A stretch of 64,000 nt of DNA from Urophycis tenuis (GCA_036785325.1 JAXIVH010000021.1:593707-657706), one strand, 5' to 3'. Positions 47,001 through 59,171 are shown, counted from the first letter of the stretch. Made by a program: numbers and translations. Notes: generated from the letters alone by a model not told the origin.

Positions 47001-50000
47001 CTCATCACTACTGCACCATTACCTCGTCACCATTACCTCATCACCATGACCTCATCACTACCACACCATTACCTCATCATGACCACACCATTACCTCATC
47101 ACTACTGCACCATTACCTCATCACTACCACACCATTATCGCATCACGACCACACCACTACCTCATTACCATTACCTCATCACTACCACACCATTACCTCA
47201 TCATGACCACACCATTACCTCATCACTACTGCACCATTACCTCATCACTACCACACCATTATCGCATCACGACCACACCACTACCTCATTACCATTACCT
47301 CATCACTACCACACCATTACCTCATCATGACCACACCATTACCTCATCACTACTGCACCATTACCTCATCACCATGACCTCATCACTACCACACCATTAT
47401 CGCATCACGACCACACCACTACCTCATTACCATTACCTCATCACTACCACACCATTACCTCGTCACCATTACCTCATCACGACCACACCATTACCTCATC
47501 ACGACTGCACCACTACCTCATCACCATTACCTCATCACTACCACACCATTACCTCATCACAACCACACACCATTACCTTGTCACCATTACCTCATCATGA
47601 CCTCACCATTATCCACTCTCCTGTCCACAGACCAAAGAGCTGCAGATCAAGCGTCAGTTCCAGGACACGTGTAAGATCCAGACCCGGCAGTACAAGGCTC
47701 TGAGGAACCACCTGCTGGAGACCACCCCCAAGGCCGACCACAAGGCCCTGCTGAAGAGGCTGAAGGAGGAGCAGACGCGTAAGCTGGCCATCCTGGCTGA
47801 GCAGTACGACCACTCCATCAACGACATGCTGTCCACTCAGGCTGTGAGTAAGGCAAGCTACCCCGTGCATCACCACACCACCCTACACCACCCACACCAC
47901 ACTACAACACACTACCACCCACACCACCCTACACCACCCACACCACACTACAACACACTACCACCCACACCACCCTACACCACCCACACCACACTACAAC
48001 ACACTACCACCCACACCACCCTACACCACCCACACCACACTACAACACACTACCACCCACACCACCCTACACCACCCACACCACACTACAACACACTACC
48101 ACCCACACCACACTACACCACCCACACCACACTACAACACACTACCACCCACAACACACTACACCACCCACACCACACTACAACACACTACCACCCACAC
48201 CACCCTACACCACCCACACCACACTACAACACACTACCACCCACAACACACTACACCACCCACACCACACTACAACACACTACCACCCACACCACACTAC
48301 ACCACCCACACCACACTACAACACACTACCACCCACAACACACTACACCACCCACACCACACTACAACACACTACCACCCACACCACCCTACACCACCCA
48401 CACCACACTACAACACACTACCACCCACACCACCCTACACCACCCACACCACACTACAACACACTACCACCCACAACACACTACACCACCCACACCACAC
48501 TACAACACACTACCACCCACAACACACTACACCACCCACAACACACTACCACCCACACCACCCTACACCACCCACACCACACTACAACACACTACCACCC
48601 ACACCACCCTACACCACCCACACCACACTACAACACACTACCACCCACAACACACTACACCACCCACACCACCCTACACCACCCACACCACGCTACAACA
48701 CACTACCACCCACACCACCCTACACCACCCACACCATACTACAACACACTACCACCCACAACACACTACACCACCCACACCACCCTACACCACCCACACC
48801 ACACTACAACACACTACCACCCACACCACCCTACACCACCCACACCATACTACAACACACTACCACCCACAACACACTACACCACCCACACCACCCTACA
48901 CCACCCACACCACACTACAACACACTACCACCCACAACACACTACACCACCCACACCACACTACACCACCCTACACCACACTACAACACACTACCACCCA
49001 CAACACACTACACCACCCACACCACACTACACCACCCACACCACACTACAACACACTACCACCCACACCACCCTACACCACCCACACCACACTACAACAC
49101 ACTACCACCCACACCACCCTACACCACCCACACCACACTACAACACACTACCACCCACACCACCCTACACCACCCACACCACACTACAACACACTACCAC
49201 CCACAACACACTACACCACCCACACCACACTACACCACCCACACCACCCACACCACACTACAACACACTACCACCCACAACACACTACACCACCCACACC
49301 ACACTACACCACCCACACCACACTACAACACACTACCACCCACACCACACTACACCACCCACACCACACTACAACACACTACCACCCACAACACACTACA
49401 CCACCCACACCACACTACACCACCCACACCACACTACAACACACTACCACCCACAACACACTACACCACCCACACCACACTACAACACACTACCACTCAC
49501 ACCACCCTACACCACCCACACCACACTACAACACACTACCACCCACAACACACTACACCACCCACACCACACTACACCACCCACACCACACTACAACACA
49601 CTACCACCCACAACACACTACACCACCCACACCACACTACAACACACTACCACCCACAACACACTACACCACCCACACCACACTACACCACCCTCACCAC
49701 ACTACAACACACTACCACCCACACCACCCACACCACACTACAACACACTACTACCCACAACACACTACACCACCCACACCACACTACACCACCCACACCA
49801 CACTACAACACACTACCACCCACAACACACTACACCACCCACACCACACTACACCACCCACAACACACTACACCACCGACACCACACTACACCACCCACA
49901 CCACACTACAACACACTACCACCCACAACACACTACACCACCCACACCACACTACACCACCCACAACACACTACACCACCCACACCACACTACACCACCC

Positions 50001-53000
50001 ACAACACACTACACCACCCACACCACACTACAACACACTACCACCCACACCACACTACACCACCCACACCACACTACAACACACTACCACCCACACCACA
50101 CTACACCACCCACAACACACTACACCACCCACACCACACTACACCACCCACAACACACTACACCACCCACACCACACTACAACACACTACCACCCACAAC
50201 ACACTACACCACCCACACCACACTACACCACCCACATCACACTACAACACACTACCACCCACACCACACTACACCACCCACAACACACTACACCACCCAC
50301 ACCACACTACACCACCCACAACACACTACACCACCCACACCACACTACAACACACTACCACCCACAACACACTACACCACCCACACCACACTACACCACC
50401 CACATCACACTACAACACACTACCACCCACACCACACTACACCACCCACACCACACTACAACACACTACCACCCACACCACACTACACCACCCACAACAC
50501 ACTACACCACCCACACCACACTACACCACCCACAACACACTACACCACCCACACCACACTACAACACACTACCACCCACAACACACTACACCACCCACAC
50601 CACACTACACCACCCACAACACACTACACCACCCACACCACACTACACCACCCACAACACACTACACCACCCACACCACACTACAACACACTACCACCCA
50701 CACCACACTACACCACCCACACCACACTACAACACACTACCACCCACACCACACTACACCACCCACAACACACTACACCACCCACACCACACTACACCAC
50801 CCACAACACACTACACCACCCACACCACACTACAACACACTACCACCCACAACACACTACACCACCCACACCACACTACACCACCCACACCACACTACAA
50901 CACACTACCACCCACACCACACTACACCACCCACAACACACTACACCACCCACACCACACTACACCACCCACAACACACTACACCACCCACACCACACTA
51001 CAACACACTACCACCCACAACACACTACACCACCCACACCACACTACACCACCCACATCACACTACAACACACTACCACCCACACCACACTACACCACCC
51101 ACACCACACTACACCACCCACACCACACTACACCACCCATACCGCACTACACCACCCACACCACACTATAATAAACTACACCACCCACACCACACTACAC
51201 CACCCACGCCACACTACACTACACCACCCACACCACACTACACCACCTATACCACACTACCCCACCCACACCACTCTACACCACCCACACCACACTACAC
51301 GACCTATACCACACTACACCACCCACACCACACTACACCACCCATACCACACTACACCACCCACACCACACTATAATAAACTACACCACCCACACCACAC
51401 TACACCACCCACACCACACTACACCACCCACACCACACTACACCACCTATACCACACTACACCACCCACACCACACTACACCCACGCCACACTACACTAC
51501 ACCACCCACACCACACTACACCACCTATACCACACTACCCCACCCACACCACTCTACACCATCCACACCACACTACACGACCTATACCACACTACACCAC
51601 CCACACCACACTACACCACCCACACCACACTACACCACCCACACCACACTACACCCACGCCACACTACACTACACCACCCACACCACACTACACCACCTA
51701 TACCACACTACCCCACCCACACCACTCTACACCATCCACACCACACTACACGACCTATACCACACTACACCACCCACACCACACTACACCACCCACACCA
51801 CACTACACCACCCACACCACACTACACCACCTATACCAAACTACACCACCCACACCACACTACACCACCCACACCACACTACACCACCCACACCACACTA
51901 CACCACCCACACCACACTACACCACCTATACCACACTACACCACCCACACCACACTACACCACCCACACCACACTACACCACCCACACCACACTACACCA
52001 CCCACACCACACTACCCCACCCACACCACACTATAACACACTACACCATACCAGGGCAGCAGCTGTTGCTCCGGCCTATCAGAGTGCTCCACTGAGGATG
52101 CGTCGTCTCTTGTTTCCACAGCTGCGATTGGATGAGAGCCAAGAGGCGGAGTACCAGGTGCTCCGAATGCAGCTGCAGCAGGAGCTGGAGCTGCTGAACG
52201 CCTACCAGAGCAAGATCAAGATGCACAGCGACTCGCAGCACGACCGCGAGGCCAAGGACCTGGAGCAGCGCGTGTCCATCCGCAGGGCGCTGCTGGAGCA
52301 GAGGGTGGGTTCAATCACACTGCTGTATGTGTTAGTCAGTGTTCATTAAGGTAGGGTTAGACAGTACAGCGACAGGTCATTAAGGAGCAGGTAGGGTTAG
52401 AGCCAAGAGGCGGAGGTCATTAAGGAGAAGGTAGGTCATTAAGGAGAAGGTAGGGGTTAGACAGTACAGAGACAGGTCATTAAGGAGCAGGTAGGGGTTA
52501 GACAGTACAGAGACAGGTCATTAAGGAGCAGGTAGGGGTTAGACAGTACAGCGACAGGTCATTAAGGAGCAGGTAGGGTTAGACAGTACAGCGACAGGTC
52601 ATTAAGGAGAAGGTAGGGGTTAGACAGTACAGGGACAGCTCATTAAGGAGCAGGTAGAAGTTAGACAGTACAGAGAGGTCATGAAGGAGTAGGTCTGGGT
52701 TAGACAGTACAGACAGGTCATTAAGGAGCAGGTAGGGGTTAGACAGTACAGAGACAGGTCATTAAGGAGCAGGTAGGGGTTAGACAGTACAGAGACAGGC
52801 CATTAAGGAGCAGGTAGGGGTTAGACAGTACAGAGACAGGTCATTAAGGAGCAGGTAGGGGTTAGACAGTACAGAGACAGGTCAGGAAGGAGCAGGTAGG
52901 GACTAGACAGTACAGAGACAGGCCATTAAGGAGCAGGTAGGGGTTAGACAGTACAGAGACAGGTCATTAAGGAGCAGGTAGGGCTTAGACAGTACAGAGA

Positions 53001-54656
53001 GGTCATTAAGGAGCAGGTTGGGGTTAGACAGTACATAGACAGGTCATTAAGGAGCAGGTAGGGGTTAGACAGTACAGAGACAGGTCATTATGGAGCAGGT
53101 AGGGGTTAGACAGTACAGAGACAGGCCATTAAGGAGCAGGTAGGGGTTAGACAGTACAGAGACAGGTCATTAAGGAGCAGGTAGGGGTTAGACAGTACAG
53201 AGACAGGTCAGGAAGGAGCAGGTAGGGGCTAGACAGTACAGAGACAGGCCATTAAGGAGCAGGTAGGGGTTAGACAGTACAGAGACAGGTCATTAAGGAG
53301 CAGGTAGGGCTTAGACAGTACAGAGAGGTCATTAAGGAGCAGGTTGGGGTTAGACAGTACATAGACAGGTCATTAAGGACCAGGTAGGGGTTAGACAGTA
53401 CAGAGAGGTCATTAAGGAGCAGGTAGGAGTTAGACAGTACAGAGACAGGTCATTAAGGAGCAGGTAGGGGTTAGACAGTACAGAGACAGGTCATTAAGGA
53501 GCAGGTAGGGGTTAGACAGTACAGAGAGGTCAGTAAGGAGCAGGTAGGGGTTAGACCGTACAGAGACAGGTCATTAAGGAGCAGGTAGGGGTTAGACAGT
53601 ACAGAGACAGGTCATTAAGGAGCAGGTAGGGGTTAGGCAGTACAGAGACAGGTCATTAAGGCCAGGTCGGGGTTAGACAGTGGGTGATGATGTGCTGCTC
53701 CTCAGATCGAGGAGGAGATGCTGTCCCTGCAGAATGAACGTTCAGAGCGTATCCGCCGGCTGCTGGAGCGGCAGGCCCACGAGATGGAGGCCTTTGACTC
53801 GGAGAGCCTCCGCCTGGGCTTCAGCAGCATGGCTCTGTCCGGCCCGCAGGCCGAGGCCTTCAGCCAGGGCTACCCCGCCCCTGCGGCCTCCCCGGCAGGA
53901 GGCTCCTCTGCCTGGCCCTCCCGCCCGGTGCCCCGCTCCGGGGGCCCCTGGAGCCACGGGGCCCCCGGCTCCGGGGCCCCGCCCCCCGCCTGGCGCAGCG
54001 GGGGGGGGGGAGGGGGCTTCAGTAGGGCGGAGTCGGTGAGTTCGTCCCATGGCCTGGGCCGTGACGGCGAAGTCAACATGGGGAGCAGAGGTCACTCTTC
54101 GTCCTCCTCCTCGTCTTCCTCACACCACCACCATCACCACCAGCAGCAGCACCATCAGCAGCACCATCAGCAGCACTACCTCCCACACCACTACCAGCAC
54201 CACCAGAGCACCCCCCAGCTGTACCGCGACCTCGACCGAGACCCCCACCCTCACCGAGACCACCGGGAGGCCCGGGACCCCCACCTTCATCCCCATAGGG
54301 ACCCCAGAGACCACAGGGAGGCCCGGGAGAGGGAGAGGAGCAGAGCCCACTACTCCCACCTCCTTTCTGCCCACGCCTCCGCCCAATCCCTGGCTCTGCT
54401 CCCTCCTCCTCCCCCTCCCCCTCCCATCTCCCTCTCCTCCTCCTCCCCTCCCTCCTCCGCCTCCTCATCCTCTTCCTCCCAGGGTGGGTATGGGGGCTTG
54501 GGTGTGAGGGGCCTCAGGAACAGCCCCCAGCCTCTGAGGAGGACTGCCTCGGGAGGCCCAGCTGGAGGAGGAGGTGGGGGGAGCGACGGTGGGCTCAGCA
54601 GGAGTACCTCTGTCACCTCCCACATCTCCAACGGCTCCCACCTCTCCTACTCCTAA
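36291..54656 (+). CDS. taok2: Serine/threonine-protein kinase TAO2 (TAOK2), 20 coding exons
   Basis: STE20-family MAP3K that activates MKK3/6 and JNK/p38 signalling. Coding exons: 36291-36422, 38201-38272, 38505-38606, 38682-38727, 39067-39163, 43066-43179, 43259-43350, 43469-43562, 43942-44023, 44127-44297, 44374-44574, 44742-44870, 45018-45076, 45168-45345, 45935-46063, 46281-46484, 46741-46980, 47631-47843, 52122-52304 and 53706-54656. They total 3489 nt and 1162 residues, with all phases consistent. The kinase domain covers about residues 28-281: IGHGSFG at 34-40, catalytic lysine K57 (VAIKK), HRD D151, DFG D169, activation-loop S181 and APE. A Ser/acidic linker follows, then long coiled coils (about 430-850). 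The tail is Gly/Pro/His/Ser-rich and ends in SRSTSVTSHISNGSH. This tail matches the non-membrane TAOK2 isoform rather than TAOK1 or TAOK3. Introns carry many arrays and an antisense LINE. Confidence 0.96.
36640..37900 (+). repeat. Minisatellite, TAOK2 intron after coding exon 1
   Basis: Over 1.2 kb of units are built on CACTGAGGACTGGGACTCAC and TGAGTCCTCACTGAGTCA, with complex higher-order variation. Confidence 0.95.
37985..38190 (+). repeat. 23-bp minisatellite before TAOK2 coding exon 2
   Basis: About nine near-identical copies contain TGTCCTGTGAGGTTGACCCT. They end 10 nt before the acceptor at 38200. Confidence 0.95.
38735..38990 (+). repeat. Minisatellite, TAOK2 intron 4
   Basis: Short units built on TACTGCTCTGTTATCACT occupy most of the intron between coding exons 4 and 5. 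Confidence 0.9.
39120..39304 (+). repeat. 58-bp tandem duplication of TAOK2 exon 5 end and donor, left part
   Basis: Each unit has the last 44 nt of exon 5 (CTGCAGGGGCTGGCCTACCT ... GATCCACAG) plus 14 intron nt with the donor GTGAGG. Units: 39120-39177 (genuine), 39178-39235, 39236-39293, and the first 11 nt of a fourth that is cut by a LINE. Confidence 0.97.
39305..42624 (-). mobile_element. Intact CR1/L2/Rex1-type LINE, antisense in TAOK2 intron 5
   Basis: This 3.32-kb non-LTR retrotransposon has one uninterrupted minus-strand frame (42594-39727, 955 codons). The N-terminal apurinic-type endonuclease shows CFTETWLHMD, MSGDFNHV and LGRSDHN. The reverse transcriptase shows SSAFNTLRPGLL, NTGAPQGTVLSPFLFTLYT and the FSDDSA active site. 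The 3' end has GGGATTATTAAAGTACGTC and a TGTC-repeat tail (GACA on plus). The insertion splits a 58-bp tandem unit, so the empty site can be read from neighbouring copies; any target duplication is 2 bp or less. Lack of stops suggests a recent insertion. Clade placement is by eye. No ORF1 was seen. Confidence 0.92.
42625..42735 (+). repeat. 58-bp tandem duplication of TAOK2 exon 5 end and donor, right part
   Basis: Contains the rest of the fourth unit and a complete fifth unit, after which unique intron sequence resumes at CCGTGTGGATGG. Confidence 0.96.
43335..43451 (+). repeat. 29-bp tandem duplication of TAOK2 exon 7 end and donor
   Basis: Four units carry ACCTGCATAGAGCTA followed by a donor (GTGAGC, GTGAGC, GTAAGC, GTGAGC). 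The first is the genuine exon 7 end (donor at 43351). Confidence 0.95.
43763..43820 (-). repeat. Inverted single unit of the AMDHD2 intron minisatellite
   Basis: The complement carries AACAGCCTATTGGTGGTTCA and TAGAGACTAGCATGTAGCTC, matching units at 4490-4932. Confidence 0.85.
44024..44126 (+). repeat. TAOK2 intron 9: (AC)n plus poly-C
   Basis: This 103-bp intron is mostly an AC microsatellite (about 44028-44069) and an 18-nt C run (44095-44112) serving as the polypyrimidine tract before the acceptor AG at 44125-44126. Confidence 0.9.
44656..44755 (+). repeat. 25-bp tandem duplication of TAOK2 exon 12 acceptor
   Basis: Four units read GTCTCTCTCAG followed by GGTCATGATAACAT. The last is the genuine acceptor (AG at 44740-44741) and first 14 nt of exon 12. 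All earlier units keep the AG. Confidence 0.95.
45354..45480 (-). mobile_element. Retroposon tail fragment
   Basis: GTGAACTTTATTGTCAATCC resembles LINE 3' ends seen elsewhere in the window. It lies directly after the exon 14 donor of TAOK2. Confidence 0.5.
45781..45944 (+). repeat. 38-bp array over TAOK2 exon 15 acceptor
   Basis: Units contain GTAGATGTGAACCTGGTCTT then TATCTCCACATGAAGGCA. The final unit has TATCTCCAG|ATGAAGGCAG, the genuine acceptor and first 10 nt of exon 15. Upstream copies have AC in place of the acceptor AG. Confidence 0.9.
47000..47620 (+). repeat. Minisatellite, TAOK2 intron 17
   Basis: Short units built on ACCATTACCTCATCACTACC occupy the intron almost completely. Confidence 0.93.
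47865..52050 (+). repeat. Minisatellite filling TAOK2 intron 18 (4.2 kb)
   Basis: Units of 18-30 bp built on CACCCACACCACACTACA and ACACACTACCACCCACAACA. The intron (47844-52121) is 4278 nt, a multiple of three, with no stop in the frame of exons 18 and 19. The 1507-codon frame 47826-52349 is this read-through, not a separate gene. Confidence 0.95.
52335..53690 (+). repeat. 41-bp minisatellite family, TAOK2 intron 19
   Basis: About 32 units contain GACAGGTCATTAAGGAGCAG and GTAGGGGTTAGACAGTACAG. This is the third locus of the family and is again in the sense orientation of its host gene. It fills nearly the whole intron. Confidence 0.95.
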
Positions 54657-55860
54657 CCCCCCCTCCTCTCCTACTCCTAACCCCACCTCCTCTCCTACTC
54701 CTAACCCCACCTCCTCTCCTACTCCTAACCCCACCTCCTTCCTCTTCTCACCCCTTCTGTCCTGAGGGGACATTTGAACCACTGTTATCTGAGAACGTTC
54801 CAGAAATAGAGCCTAGCTGCAGTAGAACCAGTGTTAGTAGGACTTGTGTTTTTTAGATTCATTTGAAGTCCATCCTCTCCATAGAATGTCCTCGAGGCCC
54901 TGGAGCCTCCCAAAACGTCCTGTTCTCCCAGGGATGCTGCTGGACTGCTGGCTCTCTGACCAATCAGCAGCTGAGGAGAGGAGTGGCAGCCAGGGAGTCA
55001 GACAGCGTCTCCATGATGGAGCTGTGTACATAATGTTTCTACTGCTCCGTGATGTCTCTGACCACGTTGCGCTGGCCAGTGGTGTGTTCCAGGCGTGTTA
55101 ATAACGTTAAATAGTCATACTTTTCTAGTACTACCTGAGTACTAGTAATATTCATTAATGGTAAGAATCATTTTGAAGTACTAGTAGTACAAGAGTACAA
55201 GAGCAGCAGAGTGAGTACTACCAGTATGTATTGATTATTGGTAGTATTGGTAGTATTTTTTACGAGAGGGCGTTGAAGCAATGTTACTGTGAGGGCACAC
55301 AGGTTTACCTGTTACTAATGTTGAGGTGAGGGCGGGGCCAGCCCAGTGGGCGTGTGTGGTCACTGGGTGGGCGTGGCCATGGGAAGAACAGTATTAGCAT
55401 TTTAACCGAACCTGTCCTGTTGGGTGCCATCTTTGTTTTTAGTCTTTTATTCTTTTTATCTTTTTATTGTTGTGAACGATCTACGCCTCCGATAGCATTT
55501 AAATAGCGTTGCTATGGAAACGCTGTTCGGGAGTGTCTCATGGCTGTTGCTAAGGAATTTCAGGAACATCCCGTGGCCGTTGCTATGCTACATTCGGGGA
55601 GCGTGCCACGTCATTATTTGCACAGAAGCGCCCCCCCCCCCCCCCCCCCCCCGCCACAGGAGACGGAGTAAAGTTTGGCATCGTCATGACTACCTCATCT
55701 GCACGGATGGAGGACAACGTGTTGACAGCTGGACCCCCGTCTCCAGCCATGATCCTCTCACTGCCAAGGCCTCCTCAGTCTCCCCGCCCCAGGATGGCCT
55801 TCGCTGTACAGAAACGTAACAAAAAATACTTTTGGAGAAAATAAAAGAAGTGCACTGATT
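54657..55860 (+). other. taok2: TAOK2 3' untranslated region
   Basis: It starts with five 19-20 nt repeats (CCTCTCCTACTCCTAACCCC) that copy the end of the coding sequence around the stop codon. A poly-C run lies at about 55630-55652. No other gene is recognisable in this stretch. Confidence 0.7.
55840..55845 (+). terminator. Candidate TAOK2 polyadenylation signal
   Basis: AATAAA, followed within 30 nt by the GT-rich stretch GATTTGTCCTTATGATG. It lies 1.18 kb past the stop codon. Confidence 0.6.
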
Positions 55861-56059
55861 TGTCCTTATGATGAGTTTCTTCTGCTTCTAAAAGATGTGA
55901 GGTACTGGGACCCTGGGTGGGCCACCAGGAACCCAAGCATGACCAGATGTTTTACTGTTTTCATAGAAAGAACTAGAGTCAGAGAACAAAGGTCACCCTC
56001 AACACCAAGGTTACAGATACCTTCTACAGATCTACTTAGAGAACAGCTCCATCCAACTC

Positions 56060-57895
56060 AACTCAACTTCACTTTATTGTCGTTGCACAAGAAACACAGT
56101 GTGATTTTTGGCAGCGAAATGTCGTTGCTATGGTTTCCGGCAGACACAGAGAATGAGCAGGTGTATTATGTATAAAATAAAAAATGTACAGAAATATAAA
56201 TATAAAACTATGATAATGTAAATATATAAATAGAGTGCAAATGAACTGGATATAAGTTACGGTATATATACAGACAGTACTAGAAAAAGTGTCAGTGTAG
56301 GTTTGGGAATAGGAATGTGGAACATATTAGCAGCAGGGTGGAGATTTCACATTAATAGGGAGTATTGCACTGAAAGTATAGAAAATAGTTCACTGAAATT
56401 GGTGGGGGGGGTTATTTGGCATTAAGCAGTCTGATGGCAAGGGGGAAGAAACTTTTGCAGAGTCTGGCTGTTCTGCAGCGAATGCTCCGGAACCTTCTGC
56501 CAGACGCCAGCCGGGAGAACAGTCCTTGGTGGGGGTGGGTGGGGTCAGAGAGGATCCTGTGGGCTCTGGACAAGCAGCGGCTGTCTGCTATGTCTCGGAT
56601 GGGGGGGAGAGGGGTCCCGATGATTTTCTCCGCTGTCCTCACCACTCTCTGCAAAGGCTTCCAGTCAATTGCTCTGCAGCTCCCAGACCAGACGGAGATG
56701 CAGCTGGTCAGCAGGCTCTCGATGGTCCCTCTGTAGAAGGTGGTGAGGATGGGAGGGGGGAGGGAGGCTCTCCTCAGTCGCCGCAGGAAGTGCAAGCGCT
56801 GCTGTGCCTTCTTCGCCAGGGAGGAGGTGTGGAGTGACCAGCTGAGGTTGTCAGAGATGTGCACCCTCAGGAACTTGGTGCTTCTCACAACTTCCACAGC
56901 TGTGCCGTTGATGAGGAGGGGCGTGTGGCTGGGTCTGGATCTCCTGAAGTCCACGATGATCTCCTTCGTTTTATCAACGTTCAGGACCAGGTTGTTCACC
57001 TTGCACCAGTCCACCAAGTGTCGCACCTCCTTCCTGTAAGCCAGTTCGTTATTGTCCTGAATGAGGCCCACAACGGTTGTGTCGTCCGCGTACTTCAGGA
57101 TGTGGTTGCTGTTGTACCTTGGACGACAGTCGTGGGTCATCAGGGTGAAAAGCAGGGGGCTCAGAACGCAGCCCTGGGTGGAGCCGGTGTTCAGGGAGAT
57201 GATACTGGAGGTGTTGATCCCCACGTGGACAGACTGGGTTCTGTCGGTAAGAAAGTCCAGCAACCAGTTACACAGGGGGGTATTGAGTCCCAGGGGCTCC
57301 AATTTGCATACCAAGTCCTGGGGGATGATCGTATTGAATGCTGAGCTGAAATCCAGGAACAGCATCCGTACGTGGGTGTTCTTCTCCTCCAGGTGCTCCA
57401 GGCTCAGATGGAGAGCAGTGGAGATGACATCCTCAGTAGAGCGGTTGGGCCGGTATGCAAACTGGGCCGGGTCGAATTATGGGGGGAGTAAAGAGATGAT
57501 GTGGTCCTTGACAATCCTCTCGAAGCACTTCATGATGGTGGAAGTGAGTGCAACGGGGCGAAAGTCATTAAGGCCTGTGATGGCAGATGTCTTGGGCACT
57601 GGAATTATTGTGGCTGACTTGAAGCATGGGGGGACGACGGCCTGGTTCAGTGAGATGTTGAAGATGTCTGTGAGCACGTGGGCCAGCTGGTCTGCACATT
57701 CCTTGATCAGCCGTCCTGGAATATTGTCAGGGCCTGCAGCTTTCCGTGCGTTGACCTTCCTCAGTGCTCTCCGCACATCAGTGGTTTCGAGCCGGAGAGT
57801 CTGTTCATCAGGATGGGGGGTGGCTTTTCTTGCAGGGTTATTGTTCAGAGCTTCAAACCTTCCGAAGAAGTTATTGAGCTTGTATAGAGCTAGAG
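56060..57895 (-). mobile_element. 5'-truncated CR1/L2-type LINE with one in-frame stop
   Basis: The minus-strand reverse transcriptase is open from about 57890 to 56412 apart from one TAA at 57477-57479. Motifs: RKAAGPDNIPGRL, DFRPVALTS, FAYRPNRS, LFLDFSSAFNTI, GCVLSPLLFTL, KYADDTT. The 3' end is CAACGACAATAAAGTGAAGT (complement, near 56062). The endonuclease is missing, so the copy is dead on arrival. It lies just past the TAOK2 3' end, antisense to it. Confidence 0.88.
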
Positions 57896-57914
57896 AACAT
57901 AGAGCTAGCTAGCT

Positions 57915-57958
57915 GGATATATGTTCTCTAGCTCTATAGAGCTAGAGAACATATATCC
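57915..57958. repeat. Perfect 44-bp palindrome
   Basis: GGATATATGTTCTCTAGCTC and its exact complement meet at CTA|TAG with no loop. Related half-copies (AGAGCTAGAGAACAT) lie just upstream at 57885. Confidence 0.95.
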
Positions 57959-57959
57959 A

Positions 57960-58940
57960 TCTACAGGCCTAGACTGAGAACTTAGATACACCTTCTACAG
58001 AACTAGAGATATTAAAGCCATTTCTGAATACTGTTCCCATACAGGTGGTCAGAAAAAGAAGTGAAAATCAAGATCAAATGATTAACATCCATCAGTTGTA
58101 GTGATGTCTAGCATATGGCGTGATGCTGGAGGCCTTGAGTTTACCTGTACTGGACTTAACATTGAACTTCATCACTTGTTTCAATTAGGTTGAATCAAAA
58201 TTTGTCAAGTTGTGATTATTCACTCATTGCATAGCTGAGTATTTACTTTGTTATTATCAACCTATATATTTCCCTTCACATCCTTTGTATTCAACAGACG
58301 AACTGGTTCAGGTGGTTAGATGGTGAGTTGGGCTCTGTCTGAAACATACCATCTGACTTCAGCACTTCTTTCGTGAGTCTGGGTTGGGATGGGACCTAGT
58401 GACTGAAGTAGAGCATATATGACTCAAGTAGAGTTCACGGATGATAGAGCTTTAAAAATAACGCTAGCTGTGAGTTACGGTTGACAAGAGTAGTTATAAT
58501 ACATAACAGAACTACAGAGAAATATATAAAAGTTGTATTATTATTTGTTCTAATAATAGAAAAACAATTAAAAGAGTGGTAACCTAAAGTGTCCGCAGAG
58601 CTGCTGTTCATGCTGAACTTGAAGGAGTTCAGAGAGGAGCCCTTAGAGAGCAACCGTAATGTGTTTCCAGATTTAGAGATGTCTTCGTATTTATAACCTG
58701 CTGTCCAGGGTCTCCTCATTCCTGGACTAATTTCTTCCGAAGAGTAAGGTTATTAATGATATTCAGGTGGACTCCACTATTAATACATAAGATACCAAGA
58801 ATGATGCATTGCTTTGCTCCCACTGACTGTCCGGGTTTCTAATAGGAGGTGTCTCATTATGTTACTGAAGTGAATCTATGATAAGTATTACAAACCGAGA
58901 ACAAGAAGACGGAACAAACCATCAACTGCGCAACGTTTGC
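57960..58940. other. Intergenic, nothing recognised
   Basis: A minus-strand frame at 58719-58435 has a plausible exon-like composition but no recognisable homology or paired exon. Confidence 0.5.
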
Positions 58941-58947
58941 ATGTAAA

Positions 58948-58948
<1 letters not shown>

Positions 58949-58997
<49 letters not shown>
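58949..58997. repeat. (CA)n microsatellite
   Basis: Pure CA dinucleotide run. Confidence 0.95.
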
Positions 58998-59002
<5 letters not shown>

Positions 59003-59171
59003 GTAACAAGTGCGTATGTTGTGTTATAGATTCCGCCCCAATTAATTTATTGGTTTAGTTTTACTGTATTACCCGTTGTGGTGTTTGTTTTTTTATTTTG
59101 AAAAATCTTGGGAGTTGGCGCTGTGTCTTTAACGCCGGTTGACGCAACGTCCGGTTGTCTGATTTCAACCG

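Noticed and set aside
47826..52349. A 1507-codon open frame, the longest in the window
   Set aside because: It is TAOK2 exons 18-19 joined through the stop-free minisatellite intron; splice sites and family homology show the exons are normally joined.
58435..58719. Possible coding exon on the minus strand
   Set aside because: No homology recognised, no paired exon, and AT-rich frame continuation; too weak to call.
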